Positions 1-8,695 of a stretch of 64,000 nt of DNA are shown here, one piece after another (the first letter of the stretch is position 1; each line of letters starts with the position of its first letter). The stretch covers positions 3,410,001 through 3,474,000 of the forward strand of contig CAWARU010000001.1 of assembly GCA_963784575.1 (NCBI GenBank), in the 5' to 3' direction. A program made the position numbers and the translations under genes. A model generated the notes under the pieces. That model was not told the DNA's origin and searched no databases. It saw only the letters and a list, made by a program, of their open reading frames with translations. Origin of the DNA: CAWARU01 sp963784575 (GTDB lineage Bacteria > Pseudomonadota > Gammaproteobacteria > UBA6186 > Azoamicaceae).

Positions 1-14
1 GTGGAGGTACAGCA

Positions 15-692
15 ATGCCTAATATAACTCCTGGTTTCGATGCCGCTAAACAAGAACAACTAAGATTGGACCGAGTCATGAAAGATGCAGGTCACCGCTT
101 TGGCGTGCAAAGCAGCGCATTAAAGAAAGTCGATTCCAAGCAAAAACTTGAGGCTGAGCTCAAACAGTTTTTTGATTCGATGATGAATCGAGCTATGGCA
201 AACAACGATAAATTGGCTTGGGAACAGCTCTTCAATTTCATGCGATCTATTTCCGAGCAAGATGAAACTTTCAGCAAGCAAATAAATGAAATTGATAATC
301 TGCAAAGTTTAGAGCAGAAGAAACAGGCTGCCCGTAATCTTATCCGCAGCCCACATTTCGTGTCACATTGTGCCAAGGCATTATATCCTTTGTACATGAA
401 AAATCCTGACATGGGCAAAATTTTTGGAGATGCTCTCACCATGCCTTTGAAGGACATGATGCAAGATTATAGCCAACTTGCGAGTCAGGCTGGTTATAAC
501 AGCACAGAAACGAGAATTGCAAAGCAGATAATGAACTGGATCTTCAGCTTGATGTTTGCTTTTGCGAATCTTTGCTCAATCAAGATGGGTAATGGTCCTC
601 TGCCTTTCAAAGTGGATGGTAGTCCGTTGGATGATTCAGAAAATGAAGGTCCGAAACCTGAAAATGAAAAGGTTAGAATTATCCATAAGTAA
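15..692 (+). CDS. hypothetical protein next to the Dot/Icm block
   Basis: A 225-residue protein I do not recognise. A good ribosome binding site (GGAGG at 3-7) sits eight bases before the ATG, so the start is well supported. The protein is largely helical and charged, with one hydrophobic stretch at about residues 175-188 (FSLMFAFANLCSIKMG) and an acidic, Pro/Lys-rich tail. It has no signal peptide. It points towards the 3' end of dotA and is separated from it by a repeat-bearing spacer. Its position beside dotA makes a secreted-substrate or accessory role possible, but that is only inference from context. Confidence 0.75.
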   Translation: MPNITPGFDAAKQEQLRLDRVMKDAGHRFGVQSSALKKVDSKQKLEAELKQFFDSMMNRAMANNDKLAWEQLFNFMRSISEQDETFSKQINEIDNLQSLEQKKQAARNLIRSPHFVSHCAKALYPLYMKNPDMGKIFGDALTMPLKDMMQDYSQLASQAGYNSTETRIAKQIMNWIFSLMFAFANLCSIKMGNGPLPFKVDGSPLDDSENEGPKPENEKVRIIHK

Positions 693-728
693 TAGATTAG
701 ATAATATTATAACTGTTTAGGTATCACC

Positions 729-795
729 TGGATTGCTTCACAGAGCCGAGTTGCGAAGCAATCCAGAACAATGTTGCGAAGCAATCCAGAACAAT
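729..795. repeat. short palindromic and tandem repeat between convergent genes
   Basis: A 23-bp unit beginning gttgcgaagcaatcc occurs twice in perfect tandem (750-772 and 773-795). Just upstream, ctggattgcttc (729-740) is the inverted complement of gaagcaatccag in each unit, so the transcript can fold into a hairpin with either copy. It lies in the spacer between the convergent first gene and dotA, where it could act as a bidirectional transcript end, although no T-run follows. Confidence 0.7.
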
Positions 796-848
796 AAAAT
801 CAACAAATATTGCAAATTGTGCTCCTGCTATTGCAGTATGACATTGTA

Positions 849-3614
849 TTAAATAACTCCTCCGCCAATACTAGTACGCTTAGCCTTCCCAAGCTTCTCT
901 GACACCTGACCATAAGCTGCCATGCCTTTTTCACTCATAGCAGACACACCTTTCTGAGCCATTTGAGCACCAGCTTGGAAGCCTTCTTTAGCTTGGCCAG
1001 TCATCTTTTCTGCGACTTGACCACCGAATCCTTCATGCCTCATACCCATATACGTCATAATTCTATTCGGTAATTCATAAATAAGACTAAATGCCTGGTT
1101 TACCACCGCAACAACCAAGAAAGTATAGATGCCAATAGTTGGAATGATACTGAAGATGGTGGGCAGCACGCTATCGTTCACTGCTTTCATAAAACCAAAG
1201 TTAATCAATGTTAGACCGCCACGAAGTACGCCTGCAGCCAGAATAAATCCAAACAACATTAAAGTAGGCCGCATGAAGACATTGACGATCATGCCCAGAC
1301 CTTCTTTGATATTACCAAGTTCCTCACCGCCCGGTTGCACCAGAGCCAAGGCAACGATGGGAGCTCCCACCAGCGCTTCTGTTACCACCAATAACCATCC
1401 AAAAGCGGTTGTTGTAAAAATGATGTAGGGAACGAGAGGTGTGTAAACACCGAGTGTTGCACCCGCAGTCCAAAGTAACGTAACGACCCCTAAGATCACT
1501 CCGAAAATTTGCATTGCAAGCGCGTTAACTGCCCAAGCCAATGGGCTCATGCAAGAACCTGCTGCCAATGCGAGTAATAATGTAAAGCAGAGCGCAATGA
1601 CAACAAAAACAGAAATTTCGCCTGCCATCATCATGGTCCAGCCGAAAGTACCAATCGTGATCAAGGGATCTGTACTGGCGCCTTGGATGAGACTTCCTGT
1701 TCCCATAAGTTGATTTTGGATAAAATTCATAATGGGCTGACGGTAGCTGGAAGATAAGGCATTTACAATTTGATCTAAAAATTGATTACCCGTGCTAGCT
1801 TGTCCGGATCCTAATGAAGGCAGAGAGGTTGCAGGCGTAAAATTATGATCTGCGAGATAAAATTGATTGGCATTGATAAGTGCATTATTGTAGGCAGATC
1901 GATTAGCATCATTTCCGAGTTGAGAATAAACAGCTGCTGTCCATTCCTGTGGCTGCACATTCGCCACTAGTGTGCCAGTCTGAGTTGGAATTTGAGTTTG
2001 ACTGACTGGGGAAGGAATATTTTGTAAATCACCGCCCAAAGGACTTTGTGCTGAAGATTGTGACAGCGAGTAATAATAGCTTCCTGCATGAATCCAACCA
2101 AATTGCAAGAGATTATTGACTTGGGTTTGAGTGACAGGGGTGACTTGTGATTGTTGCTCCCAGGCCTGGACTGCAAAATTGCCGACGTTTGCTATGGTAG
2201 GCGCGGCATATTGTACTGCATAGCTGCCGCCGAGGATAGCAGGTGCTGCGGCGTAAAGACCTGCTTCTGTTGCCACTCCTTTGGCTGCTTGCGCGGTGCC
2301 TATTCCAGCAGCCTCTGCAGCGGTTGTAGCTTGACCAGTGCCCATTGCGCCGCCGCCACCCATTCCAATAGCTTGCGCTGTTGTCTGATATCCCCCTTGT
2401 CCAAGCGCGCCATAATTTTGAAGAGCTGGTCCGGTACTTTTAAGGCCTGCTTCATTGGTACTGACTTGGCCTTGAAACCAGGCATTAGCCTGTCCTCCCG
2501 CATTAGACAACCCTAAATTTTGCGCCGTAAACCCCGGACTGCCAATCGTAGGCGGCTGCCCAACCGGCATATTAACACCGCCTGCCAAAGCCGCGATCCC
2601 TGATCGGTAAGCATCATAAGCTGCGCTAAAATAGCCATTTTGTGGTGGAGTACTGCTGGTCGCAACTTGTGTGGCTGCTGGTCCCAAGACATTGAACATA
2701 GCGAGCATTGCCCCAACTTTATAATTCAATCGCTGTGTAATAGAAGCTGCGTTGAAGGTCCCTTGGCAAGCGCTGGTGTTGGTGCTCGAAGTACTAGCGG
2801 CATTACAGATAGAGGTGTTCACGTTATAAGAACCGCAGAGAGCGCCAAGCGTTGGATCTGGCACTGAGGGATTACCCAGACTTGGCACACCGACACTCAC
2901 AATGGCTGCCTGTGAAAGTGTTGTTGGTGCATTTTGGTTTGGCGCATATTGAATGCCTTGTGCCTGCACAATGATTCGTACCGGCCCATAATTCTGATAC
3001 AAACTGGAAGACTGGAATTGATTAAAAGAATTCATGCAAGTGAGCGACATGAGAATGCTTCTTGCAAGACCATCGAGTTGTCCATTCGCAATATTAATTT
3101 GAATGGCTCCGACTGAAGGCACGCCTAGCGCCAATTGATTTAAAATGATGGTCCAAATGCCATTTGCAGCACCAATGCCATTTAACACGATCCACATGAC
3201 GGTCATTTGTATTAAGGAATATCCTGATCCAGGGGATGGTATTAAAAGCAGCATGCCAAATAAACCGCGAATAGGCACCCAAAGGCTGAACTTTCTGCCC
3301 ATGGCCTCGCCTTCACGAGCCGTGTTGACTAAAGCAACAAGTCCTACCCAGGCGAGAATGATGACACCAAATCCCAGTATAATAACATTAAAATACTGGA
3401 ACATTTTCGAGAGCATGGGATTTGCACCGCCGCCCAAAGTCACCGCACCCACATTACCGCCAAAAATGATGCCGAGATATTGTACGGATTTATCGGTGGG
3501 AAGAACTGTAAAAACGCCTTGAGCGCAGAGTTCGCTTGAAAAAGCGAAGCAGAGGAATAAAAGGAAATATTTAATAAAGTATCTAATAAAATTGTAACTT
3601 TTCATACTGTACAA
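849..3614 (-). CDS. dotA: Dot/Icm type IVB secretion protein DotA
   Basis: Polytopic inner-membrane protein of the Dot/Icm type IVB secretion system, 921 residues (Legionella DotA is about 1,050). A cleavable-looking signal sequence (about residues 10-32, ending SSELCAQG) is followed by the conserved family start VFTVLPTDKSVQYLG. Membrane segments cluster in the N-terminal part (about 75-150) and the C-terminal third (about 650-850), separated by a long Gly/Ala/Gln-rich periplasmic region with several cysteines (about residues 190-270). The tail is a charged cytoplasmic region with amphipathic helices. It lies 12 bases downstream of icmV on the same strand, the same order as in Legionella, so the two are co-transcribed. 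In Legionella DotA is essential for effector delivery. Confidence 0.95.
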   Translation of the reverse strand: MYSMKSYNFIRYFIKYFLLFLCFAFSSELCAQGVFTVLPTDKSVQYLGIIFGGNVGAVTLGGGANPMLSKMFQYFNVIILGFGVIILAWVGLVALVNTAREGEAMGRKFSLWVPIRGLFGMLLLIPSPGSGYSLIQMTVMWIVLNGIGAANGIWTIILNQLALGVPSVGAIQINIANGQLDGLARSILMSLTCMNSFNQFQSSSLYQNYGPVRIIVQAQGIQYAPNQNAPTTLSQAAIVSVGVPSLGNPSVPDPTLGALCGSYNVNTSICNAASTSSTNTSACQGTFNAASITQRLNYKVGAMLAMFNVLGPAATQVATSSTPPQNGYFSAAYDAYRSGIAALAGGVNMPVGQPPTIGSPGFTAQNLGLSNAGGQANAWFQGQVSTNEAGLKSTGPALQNYGALGQGGYQTTAQAIGMGGGGAMGTGQATTAAEAAGIGTAQAAKGVATEAGLYAAAPAILGGSYAVQYAAPTIANVGNFAVQAWEQQSQVTPVTQTQVNNLLQFGWIHAGSYYYSLSQSSAQSPLGGDLQNIPSPVSQTQIPTQTGTLVANVQPQEWTAAVYSQLGNDANRSAYNNALINANQFYLADHNFTPATSLPSLGSGQASTGNQFLDQIVNALSSSYRQPIMNFIQNQLMGTGSLIQGASTDPLITIGTFGWTMMMAGEISVFVVIALCFTLLLALAAGSCMSPLAWAVNALAMQIFGVILGVVTLLWTAGATLGVYTPLVPYIIFTTTAFGWLLVVTEALVGAPIVALALVQPGGEELGNIKEGLGMIVNVFMRPTLMLFGFILAAGVLRGGLTLINFGFMKAVNDSVLPTIFSIIPTIGIYTFLVVAVVNQAFSLIYELPNRIMTYMGMRHEGFGGQVAEKMTGQAKEGFQAGAQMAQKGVSAMSEKGMAAYGQVSEKLGKAKRTSIGGGVI

Positions 3615-3626
3615 ATCCTTTTCTAT

Positions 3627-4247
3627 TCAATTCCGAGTTTTATCCCCATAGAGTGATTCATATTTACCTTTATCATCGTCTGATGCATTGTTCGTTGCCT
3701 CGCTGGTTACATCCTGATAATTTTTGACTTGATTTTCATTCATTTCATGCATTTCATGGCATTGTAACTCAATTTCTTTCCTTGTTTGTACATTATTTTT
3801 AACACCAAAGAGCGCCGAAAACCACTCTACTAAACTGCAGCCCAATCTTTTTTGTTTAAGTTGATAATGCCAGAAGTGATTGCGAATGCAGAAAGTGATC
3901 GCATAAAGCGTGATGCAGGCGGTTAATGAGCCGCTTAAGAAATGACGGTGGTATAATAGATAAGCTGTGTAGCCTAATAAACCCAGACTTGCAATCAGGT
4001 AAACCCAAGAAATCAACAAATAATTCTTTGCTTGTAGTTCAATTTCTGCATCAGTCAAATTCAAACGTTCTTTGGCCATTTCATAAGTTTCATCAAATCC
4101 GGTGCCAGGTTTTCGGGAATAAATTGATCTTGCTAGCGAAACAAAATAGGCGAGACCACCTTTAATAGTTTCATAATCCAGCCATTGAGATACTTTAAAA
4201 TTAAAAACAAAGCCGCCGGCTTTTTTGACCCCTTTCCAAAATCCCAT
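3627..4247 (-). CDS. icmV: Dot/Icm type IVB secretion protein IcmV
   Basis: IcmV, an inner-membrane component of the Dot/Icm secretion system, 206 residues (Legionella IcmV is about 150). The N-terminus MGFWKGVKKAGG and the following VSQWLDYETIKGG region are typical of the family. Two hydrophobic segments at about residues 80-100 and 106-122 form a membrane hairpin. A polar C-terminal tail of about 50 residues (rich in Asn, Asp and Glu) is an extension relative to Legionella. The gene is first in the icmV-dotA operon and diverges from icmW across 138 bp, which must hold both promoters. Confidence 0.93.
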   Translation of the reverse strand: MGFWKGVKKAGGFVFNFKVSQWLDYETIKGGLAYFVSLARSIYSRKPGTGFDETYEMAKERLNLTDAEIELQAKNYLLISWVYLIASLGLLGYTAYLLYHRHFLSGSLTACITLYAITFCIRNHFWHYQLKQKRLGCSLVEWFSALFGVKNNVQTRKEIELQCHEMHEMNENQVKNYQDVTSEATNNASDDDKGKYESLYGDKTRN

Positions 4248-4385
4248 GTTTACTCCACTGACCTAATACAGAAAATATATCCTGACCTATTTGTTCTTAC
4301 AACTGGTAATTCAAAGACTGTGATTGTATTATTATAAGATATAGAGTTTATTATCCGCCAGAAGTTAATATTTAGGAGCAAACCT
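4248..4385. promoter_or_regulatory. divergent promoter region icmV / icmW
   Basis: This 138-bp spacer separates the divergently transcribed icmV-dotA and icmW-icmX operons and must hold the promoters of both. It is AT-rich. A TATTAT/TTATAA run at about 4328-4336 preceded by TTCAAA could be an icmW promoter, but spacing is not ideal. I saw no convincing PmrA-type direct repeat. An AGGAG at 4374-4378 serves the icmW TTG start. Confidence 0.5.
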
Positions 4386-4850
4386 TTGCCCGATCTTCAT
4401 CTTGATGCCGTACATGCTTTCTGGGACAGCTATGATAGACGTACCTTATATAGAGTCATTGTTGCGATCGAAAGAGTGGAGCATTGGGTTTTAGACAGTG
4501 ATCCGGCAGTCGAAGCTGCATTGATTCGTCTGGGTGAAGTCATTGATCAAGGCGGCAGTTTTGAATTAGCAAATGAAGCTAAAATTATTCATGTCTTGTC
4601 TTGCACTCGTGCAAGTAGAGCATTGCGAATATTACAGTCTTTGGATATAGCAAAACCTGGCACCGCTTCGCAATTATTGATGTTTGCAGAAGAAGCCAGT
4701 AGTACGGGAGAAGGGAAGACACTGGACAAGCAAGCGCAACTGTTCTTGCGAAGAAATTTGGTATTTGAAAGGCTGCAATTATTGTCTCGCGTTTTTGCAC
4801 CACAAAGGGTTTCATTGGTATTAAAAGCATTGGAGCAACACAGTGAATAG
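4386..4850 (+). CDS. icmW: Dot/Icm chaperone IcmW
   Basis: Small acidic cytoplasmic chaperone of the type IVB system that, with IcmS, delivers effectors to the DotL coupling complex. The 154 residues match the usual length of about 151. Family landmarks are the N-terminus MPDLHLDA, the YRVI...ERVEHWVLD region, RALRILQSLDIAKPGTAS, and the strongly conserved end FLRRNLVFERLQLLSRVF. Translation starts at TTG, supported by AGGAG seven bases upstream and by the family N-terminus. It overlaps the next gene by 8 bases (GTG at 4843 inside its 3' end), implying translational coupling. Confidence 0.95.
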   Translation: MPDLHLDAVHAFWDSYDRRTLYRVIVAIERVEHWVLDSDPAVEAALIRLGEVIDQGGSFELANEAKIIHVLSCTRASRALRILQSLDIAKPGTASQLLMFAEEASSTGEGKTLDKQAQLFLRRNLVFERLQLLSRVFAPQRVSLVLKALEQHSE

Positions 4851-5292
4851 AATCTATATTGGTTTTTTTACCGCAATTTTATTGATTGCAATGGCGATGG
4901 GGATGACTGCGGTGGAAGGAGAACAAAATGAGTTGCAGATTTCTCCAAAAAATCCTAATGCTGCGAAACGAATTGGCAGTGATGCTTTCTATGGTCAAGA
5001 TCCGGAAGAACTTCGCCAATATATGGTCTCACCACCAAAGGCGGAACCACAAGCTCCACAAGGAAGAGCCTCGCAAGGGGGTGCTACGGGAAGTACAGCA
5101 GGAAGTACAGCAGGAGCTTCTTCAACTACCAGTGGTTTAAATCCAGCTGCAGGTACCGAAGGTACTTCTGGTAATGCTTCAAGTGGAGTAAGCTCTGGCC
5201 AAAGTGGACAAGGCGGCCAAAGCCCAAGCGGTCAAAATTCAGAGGCACAGCCTTCTAGCAATTCATCATCTGGTTATATAAGGGGTTATTAA
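4843..5292 (+). CDS. small exported low-complexity protein between icmW and icmX
   Basis: A 149-residue protein starting at GTG within the 3' end of icmW and ending one base before the icmX ATG, so it is embedded in the icmW-icmX operon. Residues about 3-25 form a signal peptide or N-terminal anchor (IYIGFFTAILLIAMAMGMTA). After a short region (about 30-65) the rest is disordered and rich in Gly, Ser, Thr, Ala and Gln. Legionella has no gene at this place, so this is an added element. Its tight coupling and export signal suggest a periplasmic or surface role linked to IcmX. I recognise no domain. Confidence 0.8.
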   Translation: MNRIYIGFFTAILLIAMAMGMTAVEGEQNELQISPKNPNAAKRIGSDAFYGQDPEELRQYMVSPPKAEPQAPQGRASQGGATGSTAGSTAGASSTTSGLNPAAGTEGTSGNASSGVSSGQSGQGGQSPSGQNSEAQPSSNSSSGYIRGY

Positions 5293-5293
5293 T

Positions 5294-6682
5294 ATGAAAA
5301 AAAGGGATGGCATTCGAAAATTCAAAAACCCTTCTCGAACATCATCTGCGACTATTTCTGCGGCTATTGCTATGATTTCCAGTTTGTCGCTGTTTTTCAA
5401 TATGTCTCTGGTTTTCGCACAATCTACTTCAGCTGCTGCTGCCTCAACGCCTCCTGCACCTAGTCCGCTGCCCTATATATTCAGCGCCTTCCAAGCGCCA
5501 AGCACTCAATCTCCAACCGGTGAAATTAATACCGATATTACGCGAGTGTTTACTAATACAGCGGGAACTTTGCCAGCAATTACCATGCTGAGTACCACAC
5601 GAGCTATGATAGAACAACTGCTGATAAACGCATTTGATGCCAATTTGTATTTGCAAGGAGTGGCTTCTGCTACTTCAGGTGGAGCACCTGATCCTTATTA
5701 TCAACTTGCTTTTACTCATTTGCAAAACTATTGTGCACCGAACAGTGAAGGTGGCGGAACAATTGTCCTACAGATTTGATGTTTCAGACTGGTGACCTGA
5801 AATTATCGAGCGTATTATCAGGCTCTTATTTAGATTCAAATCGAACGTCCACTGCACAGACTTTTGTCAATAATTTGATCAATCCCTTTCCTAATACAAG
5901 TTTCCAAGGGGGAACTTATCCGGATCCCGACCACCAAAAAGCCAACGGCAATTTCCGCAGCTAGGGTGGGGAGTGATCCTACCTTCAAACAAGCCTATGC
6001 GACAGCTCTAGCCGATCAAGCCCTTCTCTCGGTTGCAAGACAACCGCTGGTTGAGATGATTGCAAGGCGCAGTATCTCTGGACAACAAACACAAACCTTG
6101 ATGGAAGCTTTTGAATCTCAAGCTTGTCAGCGTCTCTTCGATAATGGTTGGCAATGTAATATGCAAATAGCTTACTATACTGCGCTCAATAAACCGAATA
6201 CTAACAATCCCTCTTGCAGCCCTCAAAATGTCCCGGATAAGAGCAAACAACCAGATTTGGTAGGAGCTGCTACGATAGATATGACAGTGCAAATGGCCAC
6301 CAGCACTTGTCTAGAATTTGAAAAATTTAAACAAAATGAAGTTATCCAAGCATTGCTTGCAGCGCAAATTTCGCAGCAATATCGTCAAGCGCAGAACGCT
6401 GCTGCAATCGTCAGCACCGCACAGCCAAATGTGTCTGCAGTGACGCAAAATCCGAGTGGCGGCAGTTCTGGCGGCACTATCGCTTCGCCCTCTGGCGGAT
6501 CTACCACTGGTACTGCACCGCCGACAAACTATGGTACTTCAAATCCTGCAAACTATAGCACGGGAGGAGGGACTACCACGGGAGGCACTGGAGGAACAGG
6601 TACCACGGGTACCGGCGGCACCACTGGAACTACTATTCCTGTGAATCCGTATACACCGCCCACACCTGCTCCTGGACCCTAA
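5294..6682 (+). pseudogene. icmX: Dot/Icm protein IcmX, reading frame interrupted by two compensating frameshifts
   Basis: IcmX, a periplasmic/secreted protein required for Dot/Icm function, about 460 residues as expected (Legionella about 466). The N-terminal segment (5294-5779) has a signal peptide ending near MSLVFAQS and a Pro-rich stretch. The frame then shifts: the middle part (about 5755-5964) reads one frame back, and the C-terminal part (about 5942-6682, from VGSDPTFKQA on) returns to the first frame. Joined, the three pieces give one continuous protein with the IcmX region LMEAFESQACQRLFDNGW and a Gly/Thr-rich tail. The first shift falls near 5750-5765; the second near 5930-5960, next to an A5 run at 5935-5939. 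Either the gene is damaged or the assembly has one missing and one extra base. Confidence 0.82.
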
Positions 6683-8178
6683 TGAACCGGAACAGCAAGA
6701 TAAGTCTCTCCTTAATTTTGGGCGCCTCTGCTTTTTTGCTGGGCTTCCTGCTTTCTGCAATTGCACCGCCATATCTTGCAGACATTGCACTCTTATTAAC
6801 CTCGACTTTTGCAGTTCTAGGGCTGGTAGCGCTGCTCATGTTACCAAAATCAGCTGAGGTTTTGGATTATGAATCAGATCTGCAACTATACCAGCAACAA
6901 CACCAGCACCAGCACCGACACCAAAACCAAAGCACAGCAACAAAACCTTCTGCTTTTAAAATTTTTCTACCCCTTGCGACAGTTCAATGCGCATTTTTCA
7001 TCATCACTTTACTTGCTTTTTATACCTTTGAATCGCAAACAGATCATAATGCTCGATTACATCATATAGAAATTGGTTCAATCCTCGAAGTGCTGCGAAC
7101 TCATATCATAAGTCTTGGGTACTTGCCCTGGCTTCTCTATGCTGTGGTTGGCATAGGCTTTGCCTATTTTTCAGTTCACAGCCAAGAAATCCCGACTTTT
7201 GCGAGAATCTTGATACCAAAAGTAGAAAAACATCGCCATTTGGTGCTCTATAATTATTTTTGGGTAGTGACCGAAGCTGTCATTCCCATTCCCTTTATTT
7301 GTATTTTATGTCTTGCTGTTATTTGCTTAACCGAAGGCACCAGTTCCTTATTTTCATTGCCCTCTACTTTCCATTATCCTTTCCGTTCCTTATTTTTATT
7401 TGCCATTATGCTTTTTGTCATGAATAGATCTAATGCGCGCTTTTTAAATTGGTGCGGTGAAAAAAGAATTCCGCTGGGTGGAATGCTCGTGCTCTATGCC
7501 AGTATTATTTCATTGTTATTTGTTTCCTTGCATGCGGTTTCTGAAGCATTTAGTGTCGGTGTAGAAAATACCGAACCAGGCAAGGTATTTAAAAGTATAT
7601 TTGCCGGCTATTTTTCAAGTGAAGCTCTAGATACTCGCTTTTCACTTCTGATATTCGGCTGGTGGTTAATTTGGTTACCCTGGATGAGTTCTATTGTTGC
7701 ACGCATCGCTATCACTTCCAAGCGAAAACCCTGGGTGATGGTCTTGATTGCTTTGATATTTCCTTGGTCTTTTCTGTTTTTTATATCGGAGGCTGGTTCT
7801 CTACATAATGAGATTCTGTCTGGCTTCTTCCATATGCTGCAAACCCTCTTGCCCTCTCCCGCGTTCAAGCTTGCTATGGCGGCATTCTTGCTGCTTTTCA
7901 TGATGCTTGCTTACGGCGGCATACACAATACCTCAGATGTCACTCGCGGTGCCATGCCGCAACGCGGACAGGGCAGAGTAGCCTCGCTTCAATCCTGGAT
8001 GATCGTAGTATTAATGGCATTCTGTTGTTTTTTCATCGGCCTATTCATGATGGGTTGGCTGCCGCTTCAAGTTATTTGCGCTGTGGCCTCGTTATTCATT
8101 CTGACATTGATTGCAGGGTTTATTCTGAGAATGTTTGCAGAAAGAGCTCGTATAGAGAATATTAGCTTAAGAGTTTAA
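6682..8178 (+). CDS. polytopic membrane protein coupled to icmX
   Basis: A 498-residue integral membrane protein with about ten predicted membrane segments (first pair at about residues 8-30 and 36-56, the last pair at about 448-488). A Gln/His-rich cytoplasmic loop at about residues 70-90 is low-complexity. I do not recognise the family. Its ATG overlaps the icmX stop by one base (TAATG), so it is translated with icmX and belongs to the Dot/Icm operon here. A structural or assembly role in the secretion apparatus is inferred from position alone. Confidence 0.8.
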   Translation: MNRNSKISLSLILGASAFLLGFLLSAIAPPYLADIALLLTSTFAVLGLVALLMLPKSAEVLDYESDLQLYQQQHQHQHRHQNQSTATKPSAFKIFLPLATVQCAFFIITLLAFYTFESQTDHNARLHHIEIGSILEVLRTHIISLGYLPWLLYAVVGIGFAYFSVHSQEIPTFARILIPKVEKHRHLVLYNYFWVVTEAVIPIPFICILCLAVICLTEGTSSLFSLPSTFHYPFRSLFLFAIMLFVMNRSNARFLNWCGEKRIPLGGMLVLYASIISLLFVSLHAVSEAFSVGVENTEPGKVFKSIFAGYFSSEALDTRFSLLIFGWWLIWLPWMSSIVARIAITSKRKPWVMVLIALIFPWSFLFFISEAGSLHNEILSGFFHMLQTLLPSPAFKLAMAAFLLLFMMLAYGGIHNTSDVTRGAMPQRGQGRVASLQSWMIVVLMAFCCFFIGLFMMGWLPLQVICAVASLFILTLIAGFILRMFAERARIENISLRV

Positions 8179-8567
8179 TTCTTTCTGTCCTTAGAGATAA
8201 TCTGATTATCTATCTCTTTCATTGCTTTCAGCAATCTATCCGCATTTTTAGGAGAGCTCAAAAGATCTTCTTGAGGGTACTGTCTGATAGGCATTGGTGG
8301 CGCAGGATTCTTTTGACATAGCACAAGATGCCAATATGTCCAAGATCTCTCATCAAATATGCCAGGGGGTGCGTTTTTTAAGGCTTCCACAAAATCTGCA
8401 TCAGTTAAATACTGTCGTACAACTTTGACATCTTCAACGGTGCCAAAAGTCATTAAATAGGCAAGAAAGTGATAGGGGTTTTTTAGAGTATCTTCCGGTT
8501 TCTTGAACCAAACGACACGCTTAGCAACTTCAAGAAGTGGTGTTGTATTGGGTAGTGAGATTGTCAT
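8175..8567 (-). CDS. conserved hypothetical protein (RSWTYWHL motif)
   Basis: A 130-residue cytoplasmic protein. The segment FVEALKNAPPGIFDERSWTYWHL resembles a widespread family of small hypothetical proteins, often seen beside nucleotidyltransferase-type toxins; this comes from memory and I cannot confirm it. No such partner lies next to it here. Its stop overlaps that of the upstream membrane protein tail to tail by four bases. Confidence 0.6.
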   Translation of the reverse strand: MTISLPNTTPLLEVAKRVVWFKKPEDTLKNPYHFLAYLMTFGTVEDVKVVRQYLTDADFVEALKNAPPGIFDERSWTYWHLVLCQKNPAPPMPIRQYPQEDLLSSPKNADRLLKAMKEIDNQIISKDRKN

Positions 8568-8695
8568 ATGCCTTCGCAGTACTACAAAGAATACAGTGTT
8601 TAGGAGTCTGAAAGAGTATAGACAATAATTTTAACTAGATTTTGGCAAAATATCTAGTATTGGAATGAATGTTTCCATAATCATAGGATAATGAT

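Noticed and set aside
2151..2516. Plus-strand open frame inside dotA
   Set aside because: Shadow of the dotA coding sequence; composition follows the opposite strand and there is no start signal.
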